Notes under the pieces: model-generated
What the model saw: the letters and a program-made list of their open reading frames with translations, nothing else
Databases searched by the model: none
Told to the model about the DNA's origin: nothing
In this document: positions 18,304-27,094 of the stretch, one piece after another
Layout of the letters: every line of letters starts with the position of its first letter
Position numbering within the stretch: the stretch's first letter is position 1
NCBI GenBank assembly: GCA_903840355.1
Contig: CAIMFJ010000008.1
Span: 1-64,000, forward strand
Direction of reading: 5' to 3'
DNA length: 64,000 nucleotides
Source of the DNA: an uncultured Opitutia bacterium
GTDB taxonomy: Bacteria; Verrucomicrobiota; Verrucomicrobiia; Opitutales; UBA953
Translations under genes and position numbers: made by a program

Positions 18304-19566
18304 TTACTTCTTCTCGAGGTAGTCGAGATCCTTACCGAAGGTCTCTTCCATCTTCCACAAGGCGAAGAAGGCGGCCCCAAAACAGAGGGCACCGATGGCC
18401 AAGCCAGCCGTGATTGGGCTCCAGCCACGCAGCCCCAATTGGGCAAACATGAAGGACATCGCAAACAAAGACCCGCGCACGACATTCGGCACGGTCGTCG
18501 CCACCGTCGCGCGTAAATTCGTACCAAATTGCTCCGCGGCAATGGTGACAAACAAAGCCCAATAACCCATCCCTAAGCCCATCACGAAAATCAAAGCGTA
18601 GTAAGCCTGAGCCGACCAACCGGTGGTCAAGTAAAGGTAGATTAAAGCACAGACCAGACTCGCCGTCAGAAAGAGCGCTACGACCTTGCGACGCGAACGG
18701 AACCACTGACTTAAAGCACCACTGCCAATATCCCCAAACGTCAGACCGAGGTAAAACATCGCGACCGCACGATTCGCTTTGATTCCCTGCACTCCGACCA
18801 ACTTAGCGAAGACGACTTCTGATTTAGAAACCAGGATGCCAATCATGTACCAAGTAGGCAGCCCGATGAGAATACAGTAGAGGTAACGTTTAAAACGTTG
18901 GCCGTCCGTGAAGAGTGCCAAGAAATTGCCGCGAGCCACGTCGGATTCCGAGGCGATGGTTTTCGCATGCTGATACATCCCCGACTCTTTCACGCTCACC
19001 CGAGCTAATAACAAACAAAGCCCTAAAGCTCCCCCGATGAAATAGTTGGTTTGCCAACTGACATATTCGGCTACGGCTCCACCCACGACCGCCCCGAAGA
19101 CACCGATGGTGGCTACCATTGCCGTTCCATAGCCGCGACGTTCTTTAGATAAAACTTCGGAGACTAAAGAAATGCAGCCGCCCAGTTCGCCGGCCAAACC
19201 AATGCCCGCCACAAAACGACAAGCGGAATAAAATTCGATACTAGTCGCAAACCCATTGGCGATATTGGCGATAGAATAAAGTAAGATGGAGCCGAACAGC
19301 GTCGTCAAACGCCCCATCCGATCTCCCAACGCCCCAAAGAACAAACCACCCAACAACATCCCAAACATCTGCCAATTGAGCGGGTCGGCGAGAGGTGCGG
19401 GATCACCGACGACATGGAAGGTCGCCAAACTATCTTTCTTCACCGCCATCACCAACGTCAGGTCATAAATATCTACGAAGTAACCCAAAGCGCCGACAAT
19501 CACCGCCGGGTGCAACAAGTCCTTCCACAACGGACGTTCGGGCGCAAAAGACGAGGGTTCTTTCAT
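18304..19566 (-). CDS. MFS transporter (metabolite:H+ symporter-like)
   Basis: The 420-residue protein has about twelve transmembrane segments. Signatures are FGALGDRMGR (MFS motif A) and GIGLAGELGG in helix 4, resembling metabolite:proton or organic-acid symporters. It is the last gene of a packed minus-strand unit and starts 10 bases after the FAD oxidoreductase stop. The substrate is unknown. The Glu in the GELGG motif and the Asp in FVDIYDL suggest proton coupling, but this is inference. Confidence 0.75.
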   Translation of the reverse strand: MKEPSSFAPERPLWKDLLHPAVIVGALGYFVDIYDLTLVMAVKKDSLATFHVVGDPAPLADPLNWQMFGMLLGGLFFGALGDRMGRLTTLFGSILLYSIANIANGFATSIEFYSACRFVAGIGLAGELGGCISLVSEVLSKERRGYGTAMVATIGVFGAVVGGAVAEYVSWQTNYFIGGALGLCLLLARVSVKESGMYQHAKTIASESDVARGNFLALFTDGQRFKRYLYCILIGLPTWYMIGILVSKSEVVFAKLVGVQGIKANRAVAMFYLGLTFGDIGSGALSQWFRSRRKVVALFLTASLVCALIYLYLTTGWSAQAYYALIFVMGLGMGYWALFVTIAAEQFGTNLRATVATTVPNVVRGSLFAMSFMFAQLGLRGWSPITAGLAIGALCFGAAFFALWKMEETFGKDLDYLEKK

Positions 19567-19576
19567 AAGGCAGGGG

Positions 19577-20995
19577 TCAGCCTTTCAGACCATGCAGGTT
19601 CGCCATGGAAATGCCAGACAGCATTGCTCCCGTGACGCCTAAAAACCCTTGGTCGGTACCGATTAAATACAAGTTCGTGAGGTCGGTACGACCGTCCCGT
19701 TGCTTCACCTTGGCCCCGTAAATCGCACCGTTCAAATGACCCGTGAATTTACGCACCGTCCGCGGGGTAAACATGTCGATGGACGTCGGCTCGGCATGCG
19801 GCACGCCCGCAGGAATCGCCGGCAAATGTGCTTTGGCGATCGCCTGCAACTTCGCCCACCAAGCATTTTTCTGGGCCTGATAATCCGCTTCGGGCAAAGC
19901 ACACCAAGCATCGTGATTCGCCAACGCGGTCACGCGCAACCAACCTTCGTCCAGTGCCCTACCAGCCCCGTATTGATAATTATTCGGCAAACAAATCACC
20001 CCCGAACGACCATCAACCAAGTCCGTAGGACTGCGGTAATGAAAACGTTCCGAGTCACAAAAGAACACAATCGTGTCGTGCCAACCAAACTGCTGGAACG
20101 CGTTTAAATTATAGGTCGTGATGGTTTCAGCGTAACCCAAGTTCCCGATGTCGGCCGCTCGGGTGGTCGGGACGACATCAGAGCGCAAGCGGGCCGTTTC
20201 GACCGCACCGGCCGATGAGTAAACTTGGTCCGCCGTCACCTCCGTACCATCATCCAATAGCAACGCACTCACGCGATCTCCTTGCACCGTTAAACGCTGC
20301 ACGCCGCATTTCATGCGACGTTCGACCCCATGCTCGCGACAACGGTCGAGGAGCACGCGCACGACTTGGCGGACGCCGATGAAGGGACGGGCAAAACCCT
20401 CCCGGAAAAGCGACCGCCACATGATGGCGAATTGCGAAACCTCGATGTCATCTTCGAGCGCACTGCCGTAAAAACAGGTCGGCAAAAGCAATAAGTCGCG
20501 TAAGACAGGGTCGCTAATTTTCTCCTCCAGCAAAGCTCGGGCCGAACCACCATGCTCTTGAAGCGCGGCTTCGTCGAGTTGCCCAATCCAAGCATCTAGG
20601 GCTCGAAACGCGTCGGCTTGGTGCGGGAACTGTCGTGCCACATCTTCCAGAAGGTGGGCAAAGTCATTATCCAATCGCAGCGTATACCCACCCATCACCA
20701 CGCGTGAGCCCACTTGCGGACACAAGTCGAGCTCTTCGCGCTTAATGCGCAACTGACGTAAAATTTTCACTAAGGGCGTGCCCTTTGTCCCTTCGGGCAC
20801 CCAGTTCGTGAGAGCGTGCAAGCCCACGTCATACTTCCGCGTACCGCGGGCATAAAAAGAATTCAACCCTGCCGGAGCGTTATGCCGTTCGAGGATTAAA
20901 ACCTTCTTCCCATACATCCCGAGGCGGACTGCCGTGGCTAGGCCCGACATCCCTGCGCCGATAATCACTGCATCATAATGGGGGGCCGAAGACAT
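19577..20995 (-). CDS. FAD-dependent oxidoreductase, phytoene desaturase/retinol saturase-like
   Basis: The 472-residue protein starts at ATG 20995 (MSSAPHYDAVIIGAGMSGLA), with the dinucleotide-binding GxGxxG motif in the first 25 residues. It is followed by the ERHNAPAG FAD-ribose segment. The C-terminal IGTDQGFLGVTGAMLSG resembles the CrtI/retinol saturase superfamily. The start is five bases after the GT9 stop, which rules out the longer reading to 21067. The substrate is unclear: carotenoid, retinoid or another polyprenyl lipid are possible. There is no phytoene synthase nearby. Confidence 0.75.
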   Translation of the reverse strand: MSSAPHYDAVIIGAGMSGLATAVRLGMYGKKVLILERHNAPAGLNSFYARGTRKYDVGLHALTNWVPEGTKGTPLVKILRQLRIKREELDLCPQVGSRVVMGGYTLRLDNDFAHLLEDVARQFPHQADAFRALDAWIGQLDEAALQEHGGSARALLEEKISDPVLRDLLLLPTCFYGSALEDDIEVSQFAIMWRSLFREGFARPFIGVRQVVRVLLDRCREHGVERRMKCGVQRLTVQGDRVSALLLDDGTEVTADQVYSSAGAVETARLRSDVVPTTRAADIGNLGYAETITTYNLNAFQQFGWHDTIVFFCDSERFHYRSPTDLVDGRSGVICLPNNYQYGAGRALDEGWLRVTALANHDAWCALPEADYQAQKNAWWAKLQAIAKAHLPAIPAGVPHAEPTSIDMFTPRTVRKFTGHLNGAIYGAKVKQRDGRTDLTNLYLIGTDQGFLGVTGAMLSGISMANLHGLKG

Positions 20996-21000
20996 GGAAG

Positions 21001-21996
21001 TTAAGCACTCAGACGCAATAATTCCTCGGTGGCTTGCAAAATTTGTCGAGGCGTAATGCGAGACCACGCTCGATTCATACGCTCGCGGTAGTCTTCCAAC
21101 GTCTCGCCTTCAAACCGAGTTGTATCAATCCGCACCACGCGGTGCAACGTCCCCCAAGGACGGGCGCGGGCGTAATCCGAGGAACCAAAAACCCCAATGA
21201 CTGGAACGCCGACGGCGGCGGCCAGTTGCAGAATGGAAGAATCCACCCCTAAGAAGATGCGAGCCTTCTTCAATAAATCAGCCGTCTGGGACCAACGCAA
21301 ACGCCCGGCCGTCGACACCGCTTCAGGCCCAATCAGCTGTGCCAAAGCTTCGGCTAACATTTGCTCCTGCTCATCGGGCCCCGCAGAAATCACAATCCGT
21401 TGCACCTCGCCGGTGGCCAATAAATCCCGGGCGACCTTAGCCCACTTATCGATTTCTAAAAGACGATCGGGGTGTCGCGAACCCGGATGAATCACTGCAT
21501 AACGACGATCATCGAGGTGTAGCCCGTGGTCCTGCATCCGCGAAGAAGCGAACCACATCGTCGGGAGTTCGCCTTTAAAATGAAAAACGTGGGAGAACAC
21601 CTCATGGTCGCGAGCCGCCTCATGCGGGTCGAGCCCACGCAAGTCCACGACCTGGTGCAACCACGGTTGCCACCACCACGAAGCTTGGCCCGCCACCACG
21701 CGAAGTTGAGCCCCACTCCAAGCCACTAAACGCTGCGCGAGCGGGTGTTGCCCTAAAGCAATGGCCGCATCAAAACGCTGACGACGCAAATGCGCTAACA
21801 GGGGCCAACCGCTCGACGAAGGCTCTAAGCCCACCACGTCAACAATCGCTGGACAACCTTCCAGCGCGGGCTCCGAGCCACTCCACGTCACAAAAGTCAC
21901 CTGCACGCCCGGTTGACGTTCGCGGAGGGCACGCAACGCGGCGGTGGTCGCAAGGGCTCCGCGTAAGCGAGAGAGTTTGACCACCAACAAGCGCAT
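21001..21996 (-). CDS. Glycosyltransferase family 9 (heptosyltransferase-like)
   Basis: The 331-residue two-Rossmann-domain protein resembles ADP-heptose:LPS heptosyltransferases. Motifs are MRLLVVKLSRLRGALATTA at the N-terminus, VIHPGSRHPDR in the acceptor/donor cleft, and the donor-binding block FLGVDSSILQLAAAVGVPVIGVFG. It likely adds a sugar to LPS core or another envelope glycan. It starts five bases after the ABC exporter gene, a common pairing for LPS assembly and export. Confidence 0.85.
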   Translation of the reverse strand: MRLLVVKLSRLRGALATTAALRALRERQPGVQVTFVTWSGSEPALEGCPAIVDVVGLEPSSSGWPLLAHLRRQRFDAAIALGQHPLAQRLVAWSGAQLRVVAGQASWWWQPWLHQVVDLRGLDPHEAARDHEVFSHVFHFKGELPTMWFASSRMQDHGLHLDDRRYAVIHPGSRHPDRLLEIDKWAKVARDLLATGEVQRIVISAGPDEQEQMLAEALAQLIGPEAVSTAGRLRWSQTADLLKKARIFLGVDSSILQLAAAVGVPVIGVFGSSDYARARPWGTLHRVVRIDTTRFEGETLEDYRERMNRAWSRITPRQILQATEELLRLSA

Positions 21997-22001
21997 GAAG
22001 T

Positions 22002-23858
22002 TTAAGCAATCCCCTTGGATTGATTATCCCACAGCCGGCGGAAGAGCTCGGACGTTTCGTAAATCTTTTCCCGCGGACCATCCGCCACAATACGTCCGCC
22101 ATCGAAAACTAAGACTCGATCCACATCGCGAATCGTACTGAAGCGGTGGGCGACAATCAACGTCGTGCGCCCCTTCATCAATTGCATTAACGACTGTTGA
22201 ATGCTACGTTCGGTGTCGGTGTCTAAAGCAGAAGTCGCTTCATCTAAAATTAAAATCGGTGCATCCTTCAAGAAAGCCCGGGCAATCGCAACCCGCTGGC
22301 GCTGTCCGCCCGAAAGTTTGGAACCGCGTTCACCGACACGCGTGTTGAACCCTTGCGGCTGAGCCTCGATAAATTCTAACGCGCCAGCCAAGCGAGCCGC
22401 TTCGCGCACTTCCGCATCGGTCGCTCCTGTCTTACCCAAGCGGATATTTTCCAAGATTGATTCATTGAACAACACTGGCTCTTGCGAGACCAAGGCGATG
22501 TTGGCACGCAGGTCGGCTTGCCGCACTTGGCGCAAGTCAAAGCCATCGACCTTCACGCATCCCTCTTGGGGATCGAAAAAGCGCGGCACTAAATTCACGA
22601 ACGTACTCTTCCCGGCTCCACTCGGTCCCACGAGGGCGACCGCTTGGCCGGCTGGAATTTGTAAATTAACATCTTGGAGTACGGGTTCAGCACCGTAACG
22701 GAAGGTCAGGTTTTCGACCTCTAAATCGCCGCGGACGCGACCCAGTGCTTGGGCGTTGGGAGCATCAGCCACTTCGACCTGAGCCGTCAAAACCTCTTCA
22801 AGGCGTTTAAGGGAAGGCAAGGCCATCGCGATGCGATTATTCACCCCACCAATCCGTTTAATCGGGCCGTAAGCCACGTAGAAGGCCGTGATGAGCGAAA
22901 AGATTTCATCGGCTGTAAACCCAATGCTCGCTCCGACCCCAATCGCGACGGCGATCCCCGAGGCCGCCGTGATTTCGACTAAAGGCGAAAGACCCTTTTC
23001 GTAACGCACCAACTTAGCCTGAATGCGTAAACCCTCGGCACTCGCTAAGTTAAAACGGGCGGACTCACGCTTCTGCAAACCATAAGCACGCACCTCGCGG
23101 GCCGATTGTAAGTTCTCCACCGCAATACTGTTTAAATCCGAAGAAGAAATCGTGCTTTGGTGGGCCCGCGTCTGAATCGCCATCCCAATACCTCGCACCA
23201 AAAGCACCGCGACGGGGACGACTAAAAGGCAGAACAGAAACCAGTAGCCATTGGCCTTAGAAAAACACAGGTAAATCACGTAACCAATGGAGAAAATCAT
23301 CGTCAAGGGTTGGACGATTAAATCACTCGAAACATCGACCAAGACCAAGCGCACGGCGTTGGCATCGGTAATCACCCGGGAAAGTAAATCACCGGTGGAC
23401 ATCCGCCCAAAGAAACCCAAGTGCAAATCCTGCAAACGAGCAAACACGTCGCGACGGACTGCTTCCACCACCCGTAAACCGGCAATGTTTAAAAAGTAGG
23501 TGGAGAAAAATTCCCCCGCACCGCGAATGATGAAAATGATGGGCAGAAACGCGACGGCGAAAGCGACTTCATGTCCCTTGGGCAAATAAAACAAGGGCTG
23601 GCCACCCATCCACTTAGGCCAAGACATCAACGGTGCGGCCTTGCGGGCCTCATCACCAAAGGCGGCGGGCAAAACTTTTCCGATTAAAAAGGGTAAACCC
23701 AGGGCATTACTAGCGGCGAAAATGACCCCAAAAACTAAAGCCAGCGCCAAGATGCCGCGACTACCGTTGAGGTAAGGAAGGTAAAGTTTGTAGCGGCCGC
23801 GAAACACAGGGTCAGCGTGGACAAGACTCTGGCCAGTGGAAACACCAAAAGCGGTCAA
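22002..23858 (-). CDS. MsbA-like ABC exporter (fused permease and ATPase)
   Basis: The 618-residue half transporter has an N-terminal six-helix exporter domain and a C-terminal ATPase. The ATPase has Walker A GPSGAGKST, signature LSGGQRQR, Walker B ILILDEATSALD and the H-loop AHRFST. It resembles lipid A flippase MsbA and related lipid exporters. The start is TTG at 23858, overlapping the terC stop as TTGA; the next possible start is a GTG at codon 17. The neighbouring GT9 gene supports a role in envelope lipid or LPS export. Confidence 0.85.
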   Translation of the reverse strand: MTAFGVSTGQSLVHADPVFRGRYKLYLPYLNGSRGILALALVFGVIFAASNALGLPFLIGKVLPAAFGDEARKAAPLMSWPKWMGGQPLFYLPKGHEVAFAVAFLPIIFIIRGAGEFFSTYFLNIAGLRVVEAVRRDVFARLQDLHLGFFGRMSTGDLLSRVITDANAVRLVLVDVSSDLIVQPLTMIFSIGYVIYLCFSKANGYWFLFCLLVVPVAVLLVRGIGMAIQTRAHQSTISSSDLNSIAVENLQSAREVRAYGLQKRESARFNLASAEGLRIQAKLVRYEKGLSPLVEITAASGIAVAIGVGASIGFTADEIFSLITAFYVAYGPIKRIGGVNNRIAMALPSLKRLEEVLTAQVEVADAPNAQALGRVRGDLEVENLTFRYGAEPVLQDVNLQIPAGQAVALVGPSGAGKSTFVNLVPRFFDPQEGCVKVDGFDLRQVRQADLRANIALVSQEPVLFNESILENIRLGKTGATDAEVREAARLAGALEFIEAQPQGFNTRVGERGSKLSGGQRQRVAIARAFLKDAPILILDEATSALDTDTERSIQQSLMQLMKGRTTLIVAHRFSTIRDVDRVLVFDGGRIVADGPREKIYETSELFRRLWDNQSKGIA

Positions 23859-24865
23859 CGTTTAGTCGGAAAGAGCCACGATCCGAGCAACGCCAAGCCC
23901 AGCACACTGCCAATAAACGTCAAAGAGGTTTCCGTCGATAACCCCACGTGCCCCTCTAGTCGGCAAAAACTAGGCACCCAGGCCGCGACCGCACCCGCAT
24001 CCTGACCCCACGTGGCGACCCAAGGCAGCATCATCTTAAGTCCAATAAAAATCAAGATTACCGCCAACGCTGGCTTTAAAAACCGACTAAAGCGCTCGAG
24101 GCCTACGAGGGCAAAGTACATCGAACGCAGCCCCATGATGGCAAAGAGGTTGGACGTAAACGCCACAAACCGACGCTCCTCCACCGACATACCAGACGGC
24201 AAGATTCCTAAAACGGCAGGCACTGAATCCATCGCGAAGATCAAGTCCGTCCCTTCGATGACTAAGAGAACTAAGAACAACGGCGTGAATAATCGCTGCC
24301 CGCCTTCCGACACCACAAAACGCACCCCGCGCAAACCATCCGTTAAAGGCAGCACCTTTTGCAGGGTGCGCACCAAAAAGTTTTCACTCAGAGCTGGGGT
24401 CTCGGGGCGAGATTCACTGCATAAGAATTTAAATCCCGTAATAAACAAGAAGACCCCAAACAAAGGTAGCAACCAGGCGAAACGATCTAAGGCGGCGACC
24501 CCTAAAAGGATAAAGGCCGCCCGGGTGAAAACCGTGCCCAAGATTCCCCAAAATAAAACCCGTTTCTGGTAAGCCGGAGGGATTTTAAAATAAGCAAAAA
24601 TTAGAATAAACAGGAATAAATTATCCACCGATAAGGCCAACTCCAACACATACCCACCGACAAAAAGTTCGCCCACTTCGCGACCACGCCAAGCTCCTAA
24701 TACCCAGGCGAAACCGAGGGCCAAACACCCCCAAACGGCACACCACCCGAGGGCTTGTGAAAAGGATAAGGTTTGCTGCTTCTTTTGCAGAACGCCCAAA
24801 TCCAACCCCACCATCAAGGCCAGAAAGGCGATAAACAATGGCCAAACCCAAACCGGGATTTCCAT
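23855..24865 (-). CDS. TerC family integral membrane protein
   Basis: The 336-residue protein has about nine transmembrane helices. The TerC/Alx signature segments are ELALSVDNLFLFILIFAYF, the conserved acidic GTDLIFAMDSVPAV, and FTSNLFAIMGLRSMYFAL. Family members are linked to tellurite resistance, alkaline pH (Alx) and manganese export. ATG 24865 (MEIPVWVWPLF) is preferred over GTG 24895. It heads a five-gene unit and overlaps the ABC exporter gene by four bases. A metal supply role for exported enzymes is possible but not shown. Confidence 0.9.
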   Translation of the reverse strand: MEIPVWVWPLFIAFLALMVGLDLGVLQKKQQTLSFSQALGWCAVWGCLALGFAWVLGAWRGREVGELFVGGYVLELALSVDNLFLFILIFAYFKIPPAYQKRVLFWGILGTVFTRAAFILLGVAALDRFAWLLPLFGVFLFITGFKFLCSESRPETPALSENFLVRTLQKVLPLTDGLRGVRFVVSEGGQRLFTPLFLVLLVIEGTDLIFAMDSVPAVLGILPSGMSVEERRFVAFTSNLFAIMGLRSMYFALVGLERFSRFLKPALAVILIFIGLKMMLPWVATWGQDAGAVAAWVPSFCRLEGHVGLSTETSLTFIGSVLGLALLGSWLFPTKR

Positions 24866-24985
24866 CGTAGAGGTCGCCAGAAGCAAAGAGGCCACACGGT
24901 AGAGGGTGGCGATACGACCGCTATGTCAAGCCCCTGCGAAGCGGGCTTGCCCTCAGCGGTGACCTACTGCGTAATCACTCACCGC

Positions 24986-25057
24986 GTTCCCGTAGTTCAA
25001 CGGATAGAACATTGGTTTCCTAAACTGAGGATGCAGGTTCGATTCCTGCCGGGGACA
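24986..25057 (+). tRNA. tRNA-Arg(CCT)
   Basis: Acceptor GTTCCCG pairs with CGGGGAC, D-arm is AGTTCAACGGATAGAAC, the anticodon loop TTCCTAA gives CCT, and the T-arm GGTTCGATTCC is standard. Discriminator A at 25057 is followed by GCG, so CCA is not encoded, unlike the other three tRNAs here. The convergent gene stops only four bases past it. Confidence 0.95.
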
Positions 25058-25061
25058 GCGG

Positions 25062-26213
25062 TTAAAAGTGCTTTAAGCGATAGCCCTGAATACGAGTGTC
25101 ATCGGAGCGATGGTAAATAGCGTCCACGTCCTTAATTTGCATCAACACCCAAGGGGCTAAGATCCCGTCCCCATTCTTCGTTAAAACAATGTCATCGGCG
25201 ATGTAGACGCAGGTATGAATCCCTTCGCCCTTATCTACTAAACACAGTACATCCCCAAAGCGATAGGGCACTTCAACGAGATTATAATTCTCCACCAAGT
25301 GGGCAGCGGCTAAACGCGTATCCAGGAAGTAATCCCGGGGGGCCCGGTTAAAGAAGTTCAGGGAAGTCCAGTGACAGTCCGGGAAACGCCCCTTCAAGCC
25401 CAACTCAATATCAGGGAACGTATAAATCCGCTCCCGCATCAAAGTCGGCAAGAAGTGCGTGATGTCGATGGTCTGAGGGGCACGCCGTTCCGTAATCGCT
25501 TTAATAAAAGTCAAGCGCCGCGACTCCGTCTGTCCTGCCGACCAGTAATCTAAGAACTCTTGCCGATTCGTTTTTAACGGAATTTTCAATTCCACCAATA
25601 AACTGCGGACCCGGGTGACCGCCCGAAACACGTTCATCACTTCATCCGAGTTTTTAGCCAGCGAAAGTAAAATCCGGATATCGCTAAAAACTAAAATCTT
25701 ACCCCGTTTCCAAAGCAGTTTTTTAAAGAGTTCCTTCTGCTCCGCATTCAAAGGAGCTTCTTCCAGCCAATCCTCTACATCATTCCCTAGAATAAAAACG
25801 GGGTCACGCTGGTATTCATTTTCGGGGAATTTAGCCAACTCAGCATAAAGGGCACTGCGCACCTCTTGATTGATGGAGAGCAAATCATCCATTTCAGGGT
25901 ACAGACTGATATTACCGTTCGAGTTCATCACCCGCCCTTCCCGGAATAAATGGTTAATCGTCATTTCGGAGACCCCCACGCGACTCAACAACGTCCGTAC
26001 CACCACCGGAGACATCTGATCAAAAGTCCAATGTGGTACCGAGTTAGGCTTTACCACCGCCGCCAACAAAGTCTCGGGGGGTTGTAAATAAACGACATGC
26101 ACATCGAGTTCCCCCCAAGGACCGGGCTTAGCTTGCCAAATAGGCTCGCTTGCCACGAGGGCGGTGGTCAGTGTCACGAGCCATAGGAGAAAAAGTGCAA
26201 AGTGTCTTTTCAC
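25062..26213 (-). CDS. Exported protein of unknown function, possible NlpC/P60-like C-terminal fold
   Basis: I do not recognise a named family. The 383-residue protein has a signal peptide (MKRHFALFLLWLVTLTTALVAS) and starts at GTG 26213. The first 250 residues are mixed alpha/beta with many Glu and Leu. Near the C-terminus, FPDCHWTSLNFFN, then GDVLCLVDKGEGIHTCVYIADD and LTKNG, place a Cys, a His and a polar residue in the order seen in NlpC/P60 cysteine peptidases. That would suggest an envelope amidase or an inactive relative. This is pattern matching, not proof. It shares the AT-rich region 26214-26336 with a divergent gene. Confidence 0.6.
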   Translation of the reverse strand: MKRHFALFLLWLVTLTTALVASEPIWQAKPGPWGELDVHVVYLQPPETLLAAVVKPNSVPHWTFDQMSPVVVRTLLSRVGVSEMTINHLFREGRVMNSNGNISLYPEMDDLLSINQEVRSALYAELAKFPENEYQRDPVFILGNDVEDWLEEAPLNAEQKELFKKLLWKRGKILVFSDIRILLSLAKNSDEVMNVFRAVTRVRSLLVELKIPLKTNRQEFLDYWSAGQTESRRLTFIKAITERRAPQTIDITHFLPTLMRERIYTFPDIELGLKGRFPDCHWTSLNFFNRAPRDYFLDTRLAAAHLVENYNLVEVPYRFGDVLCLVDKGEGIHTCVYIADDIVLTKNGDGILAPWVLMQIKDVDAIYHRSDDTRIQGYRLKHF

Positions 26214-26336
26214 AAGTTTTTACAAGTTTTTTAACAACGGAAATTATGCAAAGTTCCAAAATTGCTTAATTTTAAGTAAACTTATTTTATTTTTATTAAA
26301 TTTGCCTAAAAAAAGGCATCGAAACCCCTAAAAAGC
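26214..26336. promoter_or_regulatory. AT-rich divergent promoter region with direct repeat
   Basis: This 123-base gap separates two divergent genes and is far richer in A/T than the rest of the window. It carries a tandem ACAAGTTTTT repeat next to the left gene. For the right gene a possible promoter is TTGCTT, 17 bases, then TTTTAT. A small TGCCT/AGGCA hairpin lies just before the right start codon. It is the strongest candidate in the window for protein-bound control DNA, but no specific regulator can be named. Confidence 0.45.
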
Positions 26337-27029
26337 ATGTCTCACGACCATTTTCACGTCCACGGCCCGGATCAACACGCTGTCGAACACCAAGCCGAGC
26401 ATGGCGACAGCCTCGCAATTCGCGTTTCCATCATGACAGCCATCCTGGCCACCTTCGGCGCCGTCTTCAGTTATTTAGGTGCGGCACAGCAAGCGGCCGC
26501 CACCGATGCGAAGAACGACGCCATTTTAGCCAAAAACCAAGCTATCCAGTCGCGCACCCAGGCGGCGAACCAATGGTCCTTCTACCAAGCGAAGAGTACC
26601 AAGCAAAACCTCTCTGAATTAGGCTCCGAACTGGCTTCTAATGACATTCTAAAAGAAAAGTACCGCCGCGAGGCGACACGCTACCAAGCGGAAAAGGAAG
26701 CGATTAAGCAAAAAGCGGAGTCCCTCGATCAAGAAGCCGAACATTGGGATGCCCGCGTGGACCCTCTCTTAGAGAAGAGTGCCGCGTTGATGCACCCCCA
26801 CCATGTGCTGGCACAGGCCATCACCCTCATCCAGATCAGCATCGCCCTCGCCTCCATCTGTGCCCTCACCAAAGTCCGGGCCCTCTTCTGGGCCTCGGCG
26901 GCTGCGGCAACGCTCGGCATCCTTTTAGCAGCCTGGGCCTTCCTCCCAGGGGGAAACCACCACCCCTCCCAGCAGGCCGAAAAGCCCGAAAATCACGCCT
27001 CAGGCCCGGCGATGCCGGCGACGAAGTAA
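26337..27029 (+). CDS. DUF4337 domain membrane protein
   Basis: This 230-residue protein matches the DUF4337 pattern. It has a His-rich N-terminus (HDHFHVHGPDQHAVEHQAEH), one transmembrane helix (about 28-50), a long Gln/Ala/Lys-rich coiled coil facing the other side, and two C-terminal helices. Function is unknown. The His-rich tail could bind metal. It starts from the AT-rich region shared with the divergent exported protein; the NYN gene follows 65 bases later and may be cotranscribed. Confidence 0.75.
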   Translation: MSHDHFHVHGPDQHAVEHQAEHGDSLAIRVSIMTAILATFGAVFSYLGAAQQAAATDAKNDAILAKNQAIQSRTQAANQWSFYQAKSTKQNLSELGSELASNDILKEKYRREATRYQAEKEAIKQKAESLDQEAEHWDARVDPLLEKSAALMHPHHVLAQAITLIQISIALASICALTKVRALFWASAAAATLGILLAAWAFLPGGNHHPSQQAEKPENHASGPAMPATK

Positions 27030-27094
27030 TCCCGTGCTTTCGGCATTGAATTAAGTAGGTCTTTAAAACAGGGATAGGCATCCATTTTACTACT

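Noticed and set aside
24927-24949. CAAGCCC/GGGCTTG hairpin before tRNA-Arg
   Set aside because: It lacks a U-tract in either direction and sits at a promoter position, so terminator was not supported; it may be a chance palindrome.
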